Assembly (NCBI GenBank): GCA_900312665.1
Contig: ONZQ02000003.1
Span: 2,853,728-2,917,727, forward strand
Direction of reading: 5' to 3'
Origin: Cephalotrichum gorgonifer
Lineage: Eukaryota > Ascomycota > Sordariomycetes > Microascales > Microascaceae
Length of the DNA stretch: 64,000 nucleotides
The translations under genes were made by a program, and so were the position numbers. Below, piece after piece: positions 1-11,786 of the stretch. Below the pieces are notes generated by a model that ran no database searches, was not told the DNA's origin, and was given only the letters and a program-made list of their open reading frames with translations. Numbering within the stretch: the first letter of the stretch is position 1; each line of letters opens with the position of its first letter.

Positions 1-286
1 GGAATACGGATGGGTTTTCACTGGCATAAGAGAGGGATTACACCTGGTGATTTTTCACTAGTATCTGGGGCGAAAGTCAGCCCTGAGCTGGCCCCCCCTC
101 CCCAAATGACAAGCTCTATGAGAGATGATGTTCGAGCTCTTTTGACGCATGCTTTGTGAAACGTCACATCCCTTTCCCTGTCCCTGAACTGTTCTATACA
201 ACCAGTACGCTGTGGGCAACTGAGCTCCGCAAGGCAGTATCTCATCGGCCAGCTACCTGGGGCCAGCCGCCCCCCTCAATATCTTC
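1..286. other. Left edge, no gene seen
   Basis: This stretch lies downstream of the receptor gene that ends at 287. Its only open frames are short, start without context and resemble nothing. It probably holds the 3' UTR and spacer. Confidence 0.5.
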
Positions 287-1985
287 TCATGACCGGTCCA
301 CCCGGTAGGACTCTGTGACAACGATCCCACTACCCCGGTACGGGTGGTCACTCTGCGGCACCTGCGCCCTGCGATACTCGTCGCCTAATATCTCCTCGTC
401 AGAATTGTCGTCTCCCCCGCTTTTCCCCCCTCCACGCCCGATACGGGTCTTCGTGAACGGCCCGTGCACCCCGAGCTTGATGTCCGAGAAGTTAGTCTCG
501 TCCAAGTCCTGGTCACTGCTGATATTATCCCCATCGTCCCTATTGCCGCTCGCTTCCCTCCCACTCCTGTCATGGCTGCTGAGCTTGCTCTTCGTCAGGA
601 CACGGCCGCCCTTGCCGACGACACCGCCGCCGATGGTCTGCAGCGCGTGGGAGGAGTCGTCGTACGGGGTGCGCTGTTTCCTGTAGCCGGTGCTCTTGGT
701 GTCAGGGCGGAAGTGGCGGTAGATGCGGCGGTAGAGGGGTCGGCAGACGGGGATGCCGATGCAGATGAGGGTGATGGCCATTTCGGCGGAAGACCAGACT
801 ATGAGGCCGACGCTGTCCTCTGAGAAAGGGCGTCAGCATATTATAAAAAGAGAGCCGGTGAATGTCCGATCTATGCGGAAGGAATGGATGGCTAGTTCTG
901 GGATTGGAATGGACGTACTGAGGTAGTTTGAAGTGTAGAGCCCTTCGACTTCCGTGGTGCGCTTGATACCTGCCGCGGCAGCGCTAAGATGAGGTGGAAT
1001 TAATTTCGTCCGGTCTCAGATACGCGGCTATGTGCCTCGGAGATGTCGATAGAAGTGGTTCCAACTCACATTAAGCCTAAGCTGAAACTAGCCGCGATGG
1101 TATACTTCTCACGACGATGCATCTGCAAGTCTTTAATAATAACCCAGGGGAAGAGTGCGTAGAAGAAATCGCATATGATCGTGGACACTGAGTACTTCCG
1201 AATTAGATAAACCGTCTGAGGTCCCGAGCAGGCTCTAAAAGAGGAGTACATACCGCAAAGAATGTAGGACGTCGGCCGGGTGTCAATCGGACAGGATCCT
1301 CCGGGGATGGTCCGGTCGTATACGAAGTTGAGAGGCACACACGACAGCCAGAAGCAGAGTACCTGGGCTGGAAATTTCCTCTGTCAGCAATAACAATCCA
1401 GCAGCATGGAATCCGAGATCCTCAGTTTCCCTATCCTTATAGAGCAGGTTTAAGCGCTCACCTATTGAAGCAAGGCTGACAAGCACCACGGTGAACCAGA
1501 TGGCGATTCGGTGCCACGACACGACTGTGAGTCGCAGCAAGAAGGAGCCGAGGGAGGCCTTTGCGATGGCCATACCGACGATGGCGAAACTCTGCCCTAT
1601 GCACTCGTACAGCGTGGCGAGGACGGCACGGTCCACGCTACCGATCTCCTCCATGGTCTGGCCGAAGCCATAGTTTGCTGAAATATGGGTGAAGATCGTG
1701 AAAATAAGGAGAAAGACCTGCCGGTTAAAGGGGGGCGGTCTTAGTAGGCGCGCGAAACCAACCCGGGAAGCGAAATTCAATTGCTCTTTTTGTGATTCGA
1801 GGAGCGGAGAGGCGGGGAAGGAAAGAGGCACTCACGAATGCCACCGCGTAAATGTGATCGTCGACGCCGAAGGAGGCTAGGCAGAAGAGGCGAGTATAAA
1901 GCCTGAGCAAGAGAAAGAAGAACACCAGCGCGGCCAGAAACCACATCACGCTGAGTGCCCATACTGCATCTCCCCCGAAACCCAT
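287..1985 (-). CDS. Pth11-like rhodopsin-domain integral membrane protein
   Basis: Exons by frame and splice sites: complement(287..819, 919..983, 1070..1187, 1254..1367, 1462..1717, 1836..1985), 1236 nt, 411 aa. The start is the ATG at 1985, directly followed by a hydrophobic helix (WALSVMWFLAALVFFFLLLRLYTR). Further helices and family hallmarks follow: DDH after helix 1, a long second exon with ANYGFGQ and IAKASLGSFLLRL, then DFFYALFPWVIIKDLQM with a following basic loop, YTSNYL, and VGLIVWSSAEMAITLICIGIP as the last helix. About 140 C-terminal residues are polar, charged and probably cytoplasmic. This pattern is the fungal rhodopsin-domain family (SAT20/Pth11-like), which includes receptors sensing host surface or nutrients. 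No N-terminal CFEM cysteine domain is present, so it is not the classic Pth11 form. The ligand is unknown. Confidence 0.85.
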
Positions 1986-4774
1986 GCTGAAAAACAGAAT
2001 ATTCCAAATTCAAACCCGGGATGGGGGTGGGTGGGAAGGGGACCAAAGTCCCAAATGAATCGAATTGTTCCCAGAAAGGATGGAAGTAGGAATCAAACGA
2101 ACGCCTAACCTTCTGTCCTTGCCCGCAATCAGAGGTGAAGAAAAAGCGTAAAGCTAACTACGGTGTAAAGCTCCGTCAAGAAGACGCGGAAGGGTCGGCC
2201 CCCGAAGGTTGGGCCCGGCCCCTTTAACCTCCGTGCGGGGCGGCCCAGGCAATTGGTACGTGTTGTGAGCACAACTGGAATAGGGGTTATAATACCCCGG
2301 CATGTGTAAAGGGGAGAAAAGAGGGAAAGATTGTCTCGGTTGACTACCCCTGAAGAAAGGACAGGGCTACGAAAGGACGGAGATAACTACCGAGGTGGTG
2401 TGTGCAGGCCCTCAACAGGGTCTGCACCAGATATACAGGAGGGTTTGCCCAAGAGCAGACACTGACTTCCAAGACGGCAAATCTGTAGTACGAGGGACAG
2501 AGGACGGAGTACAAGTACAAATGTTGGGCCCGAGGCCATGGGACGGGGAAGGGGGACTAGCATGAATGAAGGTCAGTTTTAGCGTCGCGGACGACGGCGA
2601 GGCGACGGCGGGACATTCCGCGAGCCGCTGGGGCGTTATTGCCCCTAAACTTGTTTGGTGGCTGACGAAAAGGCTTAATTCTCACCCCCATAACCTCTGT
2701 CGATCAACCCCACGCCAAGCCCAAGGAGGGTACTTCGTATTATGTGGTGGGAGCAGATGCGAGATGGATGGGCCGGGGCTCTGCCACATCCGGTGTGGGG
2801 GGGTGGCCCTCGTTTACGCGACGTCGGAGTTACCTTCGAATAAAGAACAGGGTTACTCCCCGCCGATATTAATCCAATTCACTTGCCCCTCCAGTTGACC
2901 TCTCCTGAACAGCGGTCTCTTTCAATCGACAGGGACTCATGACATGGGTAATTGACCCCCCTTCTCTCCTACATATCGAGGCCATGTTTCTCCTGTACAT
3001 GACGAATAGGACAAAATCTGCCTGAACCAATTGAGATGGAGGTGACATCTTCTTTATTTGAACGGCGGGAATTATACAAGTACAGACTTCGAGACCGAAC
3101 TTTGGCGAAGCAGGCCTTACGATCTTTTTCGTCCTGACGAAACACCACCAGGAAGAGCGCGACTGTTAGTCATCGGCGTCCAGTTTCATACTCGCTTCAC
3201 TTTATAACTATGCCCTCTACTGGTGCCCCGATCAAATACCGCATTCAATTACCCTGCCTTTTCTAGTCTACTCTGGGTGCTTAAGAGCTTCCACGAGTAC
3301 AAGTATTCGCATGGGATAAATCAAGATCTGTCAGCATCCTTGGGGTCTGATCGATGATCAGAATTTAAAAAATGCAGTAATACCTCTTCCTCCATGCACA
3401 TTCGAGTACTCAGGAGTGGGATACGATATCTACAGTTTACCCCTAACAAACCTAATCCCTCTCTGAGGAGTACATAGACTGTCGCAGATCAAGAAGAATT
3501 GAACAGAGGGCGCCGTATCCTTGTACTAATAATACTCGGTGTTCAAGCCAAGTTCAAAGAGTTGTTGGAGGGTTGTAACCCAATACGGACTGATCGTCCT
3601 TGCTTGGCTCACTAGCGGTAAGCGCTAGTGAGCGGAACAAGGTCCCGGCCACTGCCGAGCCTGCAGATCGCCCTCGGACGGCAGGCATAGCGCAGGTTCC
3701 CCCACGACCAGTGCCTGTGAGTGAGTATATCTGCAGGTTTAAGGACGTGCTCTCAGTCTCATCTCATTAGGCGGGCGCCTGAGGCGGCTTGTAAAATACA
3801 GTGTACAAGTACTCGCTAGGCAGCGGAGATGTAATACGAGTACATAGACATACTCGAGGGACTTTTCCACCCATCCCTGTAAATGACATGGTCGGAGAAA
3901 CAGTCTGAGCAGGAGCTGGATCACTCTCACGCCAGCGGGTTGTGTAGTAGTTGTGTATAGTAATGTCCATTACGAGTAGAGTGGAGAGTCTGAATCGTGT
4001 ACTCCTAAAATGCGAATCGAGGAGCTTGCGTCGCCTTTCACGTCTGTCTAACTTTAACATCGACCCTGGTGGTGTCATACGAAAATGGGAGGGTGTTGCC
4101 ATGGCCACTGAACGCCCGCCGAACATCCCCAACATACTTTGCAACAGCCCCCTTATCCTGGATGCAGAACCCCATATCCTGGATGGAGGAGTAAGATGCA
4201 TGCTCCCTTCCCCGCCCCGGCTCTCGCCACAGTACCATTAAACAGCGCGGGTCCTAATTGATCCCTTTGCCCACCCACCCGAGCAGCGCTGGGACACGAC
4301 ATGCCAAGGGTTGTGCCAGGGAGGAGCAGGGGTTGCGTCGAGCTCCTCGAATCAGAAGACGCCGATTGGCAAATGAAAATATCTTCCTTGAAAATGCAGC
4401 TCAGGCGGAACCCTGACCACATCCGCGGGCAACTGCTGCGACGGGCGCTTGCAGAAAAACATGCAGCCAAGCGAGGATAACGTCGTACTCGGTTCGCAGC
4501 ACAGTAAATTTACCACCGAGGTGGATGCAAGTCCCTGCAGAGTGCGAGTGCGATGCTGTCTGGGGGTGGGGAGAGGGGTTAGGACACAGCACACCCAACC
4601 AACCCCCTACTTTGCATGGATGGCCAGTACAACATAATTCGCACGGCACATGCGTGGCCTGCCCCTTAAATGCCGCGAAGTTGCTGTCATCCCTTCTTCC
4701 ATCCCCACACTCTTGGTCTGCTGCATAGCCGTCGTTTGTGTCTCATTTGCGCCGACACGGAAGCATCAACAAAC
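1986..4774. other. 2.8-kb intergenic region, no supported gene
   Basis: This is the divergent spacer between the receptor (-) and a P450 gene (+). Open frames here (for example 110 aa from 2566) have no domain, no good start context and no conserved look. It holds a small perfect inverted repeat at 3607-3633. The last few hundred bases, before 4775, should contain the P450 promoter. No tRNA or 5S rRNA was recognised. Confidence 0.6.
3607..3633. repeat. 11-bp perfect inverted repeat
   Basis: Arms GCTCACTAGCG (3607-3617) and CGCTAGTGAGC (3623-3633) flank a 5-nt loop. The repeat lies far from any gene, about 1.1 kb upstream of the P450 start. It could be a protein-binding dyad or chance. Confidence 0.5.
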
Positions 4775-6789
4775 ATGAGTTCCGAATCAGTGTTACCACC
4801 GTCCGATTCGCCGGTGCCTCCTCCCTCCGGGAGTCTGGACACCCTGGATTGGACTACACTGCTTGATGGTGCCAGGCAGTACAAGGCCGCTATACTCATG
4901 CTGACGCCCGCTATCACGATATTCCTGTGGTTCTTCGTGGCTTACCAGACATCGCCACTGAAGAGATACCCCGGTCCGTTCCTTGCAGGTATGTAATCCG
5001 TTCCGTCCCCGTGGATACTCTAATATTTCCCGTCTCACTTGGTCGGGGGTGTGGGGGTAGTCGCCGTTATTCTCGCCACCAGTACCTTGTTTTCCGTGGC
5101 TGACCTCCACTGACAACCGATCTCCAGGATGGACCAACCTGTGGAGGCTGTACCAAGTATACACGGCGAGGTATGCTCAGCGCATAGCCAAGCTTCACGA
5201 GAAGTACGGGCCCGTCGTCAGGATCGGCCCTAACCTCCTCGACATCGACTACCCCGAGTTGTCAAAGGTCGTGTATGGGACAGATGGCAAGTGGAAGAAG
5301 GTGCGTTATTAAACCCCCCCCCCCCCCCTCCGGTTAACGATCCGCTCCAAATAGGGTAAAATGGGTTGCATCTGACTTTGGGGTTATGAATACAGAGCGA
5401 CTTCTACAAGAACAGCAGCTCGGTCGTGAATGGCAAGATTACGTATCACATGTTCAGCCAGGTCGAAAATGTTCCGCATGCCCAGATGAAAAGACCTGTC
5501 GTCCGTCACTACTCCGTGCCTGCCGTTCTCGCGATGGAGCCGCACATGGACAAGGTCATTGGGGACTTTTGTGACCATCTCCAAGAGCGCTATGTGAAGC
5601 CTAACAAGGTTTGCGAGTTTGGCGACTGGCTCGGGTACTGTATGGAACCCCCGATGCGGCCGATTTTCGTCCACTCTGCGTCGACACGATATAAACTTCA
5701 CGAGCATAGTACTAATGTTTCTATTAGATGCGTGGGACTTCTTGGGTATAGTCACCTTCAGTAAGAAGTTTGGCTACATGGAGGCCGGCCGCGACTATGA
5801 CGGTACCCTCGCCATCGCCGACCAGTCCATCGACTATCTCGGCCTGTGTGGCCAGATGCCCTGGCTAGACTACGTCCTCGACAAGAATCCCATCTACCCT
5901 CTAGGACCTCCCAATATCGGCAACGTCACTAGAATTGCCGTCGAGGCCATGGTGGCCCGCCTGAAGGGCGAGGACCCTAACTTCACTCCTGAGAAGCCCG
6001 ACTTCCTCCAGTACTTCATCGAGTCCAAATCTACACATCCCGAGATAGTCGACGAGGGCGCAATTGTCGGCTACCTGCTTCTGAATCGTAAGTCGCCATT
6101 CGAAGTTTGCTAAATTTTGCTGGCGCCGTTGTCCGTGCTGTGGCTCAAGCTAACCATTCACAACAGTAATCGCTGGCGCAGACACCACCGCGATCACCAT
6201 GCGCGCCCTCTTCTACTACTGCCTCAAGAACCCCCGTATCTGGAACCGCCTCGTAAAGGAAGTCCGCGAGCACGCCCCCCGCGACGCCCCCTGTTCTCAC
6301 GCCATCGCCCGCAATATCCCCTACCTCGAGGGTGTCGTCCGCGAGACCATCCGTTTCCACCCGGCGGTCTCCATGATCATGGAGCGCATCGTGCCCGCCG
6401 AGGGCCTTAATCTCCCCGATGGCTCCCACGTCCCGGGCGGCTCCATGGTAGGCATGAACCCGTACATCGTCGGCCGCAACAAGGGAATCTTCGGCGAGGA
6501 CGCCGAGGAGTTCCGCCCGGAGCGCTGGCTGCAGGGCGACGAGGAGGGGGACGAGGAGTATAAGGAGCGCATGAAGCTCTGGGCGACGGCGAGTCTAGCG
6601 TTCGGGGGTGGGTCGAGACTCTGCCTGGGTCGGAACTTGAGCCAGATGGAGGTCTACAAGGTTGTCCCGACGCTGATTGCGAGGTTTGATATCGAGCTCG
6701 AGGATCCCAACGAGGTTTGGTGGACTAGCTCGAGGTGGTTTTGGCGGACTAAGGGTGTGATTTGTCGGCTCAAGCCGAGAGTCGATTAA
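4775..6789 (+). CDS. Cytochrome P450, pisatin-demethylase-like
   Basis: Exons 4775..4988, 5128..5300, 5396..5639, 5728..6087, 6167..6789 give 1614 nt and 537 aa, full length for a fungal P450. An N-terminal anchor spans residues about 38-58 and is followed by a proline hinge (RYPGPF). The I-helix oxygen motif AGADTT is at 333-338, ExxR (ETIR) at 390-393, PERW at 448-451, and the heme loop FGGGSRLCLG has its ligand at Cys483. The WLGYYAWDFLG stretch spanning intron 3, and the overall C-terminal half, resemble the fungal pisatin demethylase / trichodiene-oxygenase-like group of ER monooxygenases. The substrate is not predictable. A 15-nt C tract sits in intron 2. It is convergent with the ERG5-like P450. 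Confidence 0.92.
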
Positions 6790-7286
6790 GGGATACGAAA
6801 TGACGACTTGGACGAGGCCTACACGACGACACTCGATTCTGACAACATATTGGCGGACTCGCAACGAGAGCATGTTTCATACTTCAACGTTACCGATCAC
6901 TTCTGGACTCAATGGTTCTTCAGAGAGGGAGGCCATCTTACAGCTAGTGCTTTTAAATATACATGCAGTATACCTCTACCCTTACCCACCCCTGTGAGGG
7001 GGTGGCATGTGTGTGTTGCTAGGCTGTAGTCGCGCAACATGCCTGCGAGGGGGAGCTTTGGGATTCGTCCGTACTACCCACCCAGATGCCATGTCACATC
7101 CACGGTGCCACCCCGCCACGAGGCAGAAGAATGATGAGCTTGGAGGGCACGAATCGGACGTGCCCACCTTGGTACTGGCCATGGTCTCTCCCACGATAGG
7201 ATCCTGGCGCGGTCGTACTGCAAGGCAATCATGATGTACCATTGAGAATTCTACTACGCTATTCTATATCTGATTTCCGCCTCAGC
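6790..7286. other. Convergent 3' spacer
   Basis: About 0.5 kb between the stop codons of two converging P450 genes. No gene is visible. It should hold both 3' UTRs and polyadenylation sites. Confidence 0.5.
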
Positions 7287-9084
7287 CTAAGGCCGCTTCT
7301 TGAAAACCAGCGGGCATCCATCCTGGACAACGAATTAGCAAAGGATACGAGCCAGGGTGAGAAAAGAAATGTCCCAGACTTACCATCGGAAACAGCGTCG
7401 CAAAGACTTTAATCTCCTCCGACCTCTCTGTGGCATGATGCTCCCAGTCCAGCTCCAGCGCTGCCTTGCCAATCATACCCGCCATGGATAGTGGTACGTA
7501 CCTCCTCGCGAGACAATCGTGGGGCCCTGCTCCAAAAACAAGCCAGTTCTTCGTCTTGGACTCGGCATCTCCGGATATCCAGCGGTCGGGATCGAAAACT
7601 TCAGGGCTGGGATAGACGGCCGGGTCGTGGAGCGCCGGGTAGCAGGATGGGATGATCATGGAACCCTTGGGCACGGTGTAGTCGGGCGTGACGGGGAAGT
7701 TCTTCGTGGCGAGATAGGGGACGAAGATTACGGGTGGCCTGTGGCGGAGCAGCTCCTTGATGACGGCCTTGGTGTACGTTAGCGACTCCAGCATGGGGAG
7801 ATCGAACGCCCTGTTCCTGTCGCCTCCGCGGGCGGCCAGGTTTTCTTCCCGGAGCCGATCAAGCACGTCGGGACGCTGGGCGAGGATCTGGAACAGCCAG
7901 GTCGTGGCACTACTGGACGCGTCTTGGGACGCGAAAAGGAAGGTGAAGAGAGTCTGGCCGATCTCCTCGTTCGTGAACTCGCGGATCAGGTTCGTCGGCT
8001 TCTCGGCGTCGGTCTCTCCCGCCGCGATCTTCTCGCGGTACCGCTCCGACTCCATCATGTGCAGCACCCACTGGTCCACGATGCACGTCGGCTCCGCGCC
8101 GGCCCGCATCCCCGCCTTGCAGGCGGCGGCACACTTAGCGAACTCGGCGTGGACGGCGTCTGCCGCGCGCTTGCCTAGCCAGACCTTCGTGAAGGGGATG
8201 TACATAGACAAGGGGACGTTGACAAGTTCGAGAGCGGCGGTGGCGAGATAGAACTCGTCGGCGATCTTCTTGACTGCGTCCTGGGAGATGTAGTCGCCGA
8301 AGAACGTGCGGCACGAGAGCGCGCAGTTGATCTCGCGGAACATGGGCATGAACGCCATTGGCCGACCCTGGTTCGCCTTGGAAGCGGCGACAAACTTGTC
8401 GAAGTAGGCTGCCAGTACCATCTCCTGGACGGGGAGGTAGGTGGCTATGGCCTTGTTGGTGAACAGGGGGGTCAGTCCCCTGCGGTATTCGGCGTGGGCT
8501 CTTCCCTGGAGGAAGACCCAGGCTTTGTGGCCTATGATGTCCTTTGCGACTGGAACGATGCATGGTTCGGCGTAGCTGGGGGATTTGAAGACCTTGTGGG
8601 CTATGTCTCGGTCGGAGGCGAGGACGACGAACCTGCAGCGGAAGGCGTAAGTTAGAGATGCTTAAACGGACTTATTGAGTCCTAGGTGGGTAGGAGTGGA
8701 TTGAGTCTCGTACTTGTGGAAGACAGATACGCAACTTAGGGGCCCGCTTGCCCACTGCGCAAGATACCCTTCGAACTTGGGGTGGAGTGCTTGGATGAAC
8801 GGCCCCATGAGCGGAATTTTGAAGGTAGGCCCAGCGATCGAACCTTTCCGCTTGATGTACATGACTAGGGGTGTGTCAGTGAGATGCATCACGACGCAGA
8901 CTCAAAAGTGGCAATTACCTTGGTCATAGGCCACCACGCTGAGCAGAAACGTCACCACATACTGCCAGGTGGACCAGCCCGCGAGGAAGCCCGTCATGGT
9001 GCCGTGCAAAGTGGATGCGCTGAGAGGCCATGCCAGCGGGAACTCGGGGTGAGCGCTGGAGGCGTTGACGGTTTTGGTGTCCAT
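7287..9084 (-). CDS. ERG5: C-22 sterol desaturase-like cytochrome P450 (ERG5/CYP61 type)
   Basis: Exons complement(7287..7322, 7384..8632, 8714..8864, 8919..9084) give 1602 nt and 533 aa, the usual CYP61 length. Known family role: desaturation of C-22 in late ergosterol synthesis at the ER. Visible hallmarks are an N-terminal membrane helix (about 40-53), YIKRKGSIAGP, SGPLSCVSVFHK, the I-helix FASQDASSSATTW (339-351), ELLR (399-402), RPPV, DPDRW and SEEIKVFATLFPM near the C-terminus. Oddity: the heme loop reads FGAGPHDCLARRY, so Cys479 is kept but the usual Gly two residues later is Ala481 and the following stretch departs from the family. With its position beside another P450, a regulator and a monooxygenase, this suggests a diverged paralogue rather than the housekeeping copy. 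Confidence 0.9.
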
Positions 9085-9603
9085 ATTAGACTTCTTGGTT
9101 ATAGAAACAGACCCATAGAACTCCTGGGAATCAAGAATCGGGGTCGTTTCCGTCGCTTCTTATATGGAGACGTGACAGTCTTCTGGCCCGCCCTCAAGTT
9201 GGCCTAGCAGACGCTACGGGCACAATCCCACCAATACTCAATTTCATACGAACACTCAACATTTGATAGCAGCCCCCCGTTTCACCTGCGATCCATTGCG
9301 GAATCTTCTGCTCGGATCGATATTAATCGTCTGTCCTATGTGATTGATCCGAACGACTGGTTTAGAGGTTACCGCATTGGGACTAGTCTCCGAAAGCCAC
9401 TTGAGACGCCAAGACGGGCCATGTGGAATTCGGAGACTAGTCCTAATCAGGCCACAGCTTCGAGCACACAAACACGTAATCTACCCTTACTCCTCAGTCC
9501 ATCTCAGCCAAAAACGGACTTCTTCCTGGCGTTGCTCAATTCCCCAAAAGCGCACAAGCAACCCCGAACCACCCTAGTTCCCGCCCCGTTTCCCCTCAAA
9601 AAG
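9085..9603. promoter_or_regulatory. Divergent promoter between ERG5-like P450 and Zn2Cys6 gene
   Basis: This 519-bp region drives the P450 leftward and the regulator rightward. It contains the 15-bp inverted repeat listed separately and CGG/CCG half-sites. Confidence 0.6.
9380..9443. repeat. Perfect 15-bp inverted repeat in divergent promoter
   Basis: GGACTAGTCTCCGAA (9380-9394) and its exact reverse complement TTCGGAGACTAGTCC (9429-9443) are separated by 34 nt. Each arm carries ACTAGT and a CCG/CGG triplet. It lies about 160 bp upstream of the Zn2Cys6 ATG and about 300 bp upstream of the P450 ATG, as expected for a shared operator. Confidence 0.7.
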
Positions 9604-11263
9604 ATGCGACAAACCCTCCGCCGGTCCTGTTCTGCATGCGCAAGGTCGAAACACAGCTGCGACCTTCGGACACCGCGCTGCTCGCGGTGCATAAAGCGCA
9701 AGGTCGAATGCCTCTACGCGAATGAGCCGCTGACGGCGGCTGTCCCGGCTGCTCCGGACAGGGGTGATATCAGGCTCGGGAGGGCTCGAGATGGGTCTGG
9801 GGCTTTGACTAACTATAGATTTGGCGCTCTAGACCCTTTTGAGTCGTACCCCCAAACGAGGCTCCCCCGTGAACATGTCCAACGCCTCATCCACAGTTGT
9901 ACGCTCACGTCAGATCTCCAACCCGTGTCGTTCGATGAAAACGGCGCTTACCAAATTTAGTTCTCCACAAGATCGCGTTCCAGTACTACCCTCTCGACTT
10001 GAACGCCACTTCAAATCCATTCCTCATCTCTTGGTGGCCACTTGCCCTGGGCGATCCAACCCTATTTCACGTCTCGCTGCAGACGGCGTGTCTCGATGAG
10101 GAGCTATTGGCCCGGAAGGGCTTCCAGACGTCCGAGCTGCTCATGGCTGACTCCGTGGCATTACTCCGGCGCAAGGTTGAAGATCCGTCACTGGCTATAC
10201 AGGACGGGACCATAAACTCCGTCATCACTCTGGCAGCCATCGAAGTGAGGCACACCGTTTTGGATTATTTTGTTTGCGTCTCCCACACCTCTCTAATTCG
10301 TGGCTGACATGTGCCGTCTTCCTAGTTTGGCAAGGGGAATACTGATGTGAGCGGGATGCATGTAGATGGTGTAAAGAGGCTAGTCAACATAAGAGGTGGT
10401 ATCAACGCAGTAAGGCAGACTAGCCCTCTTACTGCGAGAATGGTCAGCTGGTAAGTTCCCCCTCACGACTTTGTTTGTGTCTTAGAGAGTATGCTATTCA
10501 CCTTTTTTCTCTTCAAAGGGTGTCGATGCTCGTTATGGGTCATCCCCAGTTCGACACACAAGATGACGCTGGCATTGGTGACGGAATACCTCCCATTCCG
10601 GAATGGCAGCTGGACCTGGCTGCTCCTTACGATAATATCTCCGAGCTCGGCGACGTTGATGCCGACTACGAGGTCAGGAATGTCTTCCTCCGCCTCCGAA
10701 ACATTTTCCAACGGGCACAGCGGATACCACTACCGCCCACGCGACTCCACGACCTCGCGTGCTTCGTCATACACCGCCTTCTGCCGTCAGCCTCGCACAC
10801 GGAAGACCCTCGGTCGTCGCCAATCACGGAATGCATCCGCTTCGGAATCATACTCTACATGTTCATCATCCAAGGGCCGACATATTTCTCGCACGCGGTT
10901 ATACTAAATGCGGTCGTCACTCGTCTCACAAAGCACCTTCGGCGACTCGAATCAATACCTCGGCCGTATGACTCGCTCGATGTCTGGCTTCTTGCGGTTG
11001 GGATGGTGGCTTCGACTGGTACGGGGCATTACCGGGGATTTGTAGAGAGATCGCGGGCAGTGGCTCTGTCTCTAGACCCGGGAGACTGGAACGACGCATT
11101 CGCCCGCGTCCGAAACGTTCTGTGGCTAGAAACAGCACAGGGCGAGGATACCTTTCGGTCTCACTGGGACGCCATGCTTGGTGCCGCAAAACCGCCGGAG
11201 CCACTAGATTGGGGCATTATAGACGCTGTCTCGCTGAGGGGCGATAGTACCGAATTTCTATGA
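9604..11263 (+). CDS. Zn2Cys6 transcription factor
   Basis: Exons 9604..9898, 9961..10244, 10326..10450, 10519..11263 give 1449 nt and 482 aa. The zinc cluster lies at the very N-terminus: Cys 9, 12, 19, 26, 29, 36 in the classic CX2CX6CX6CX2CX6C spacing. The rest is the alpha-helical fungal regulator middle region (SWWPLALGDPTLFHVSL, GVKRLVNIRGGI, W-rich C-terminus). The frame is open upstream to 9340, but the ATG at 9604 is chosen because it puts the zinc cluster at residue 9. The gene is transcribed away from the ERG5-like P450, and the promoter between them carries a 15-bp dyad. It probably regulates nearby genes. Intron 1 is the least certain junction. Confidence 0.85.
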
Positions 11264-11786
11264 AATGCAACCTCCAGGGTCCTTCATGAAATAACTAGTA
11301 AGTCTGTGTAAATGGAGAGTAACACGATATGACTGTGACATCATCTTGATCCATGAAGAGAACCTTACGCACAGGATCGCGAAAGTGGATGGGAGGAGGC
11401 TAAGGAGGACACGTTTTCCCCTTGTATTAAACAAGCAGCTGCGTTTACCTGCCGAGGTATAGCCTGCAATTCCGTCGCCGAGACCATGGCGACATATTGA
11501 CGGAGGATAGAAATACCCTAGGGCAATAATACTTGTAAGTCATCCAAGGACCTTGATGTCCCTGTTTCGCCCCACCCGCCTCATGGCTGGCCATGACGCT
11601 GACCATCAAGGTTCCTCAGCTCCGGCACAATATTATGACAGCTATAAAAGCCCCCCAGGAACCCTGGTAGCCCCAGTGACATGGTTTGATCTGTCCATGA
11701 ATCCTCGACATCGCAAGAACGGATTGCTAGACCAAGGTTAAGAAAGACACCCAAACCCGCACATAACTCCTTACCTATCCGCAGAC
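11264..11786. other. Intergenic spacer, promoter of monooxygenase gene
   Basis: About 0.5 kb between the Zn2Cys6 stop and the FAD monooxygenase start. No gene and no repeat were recognised. Confidence 0.5.
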
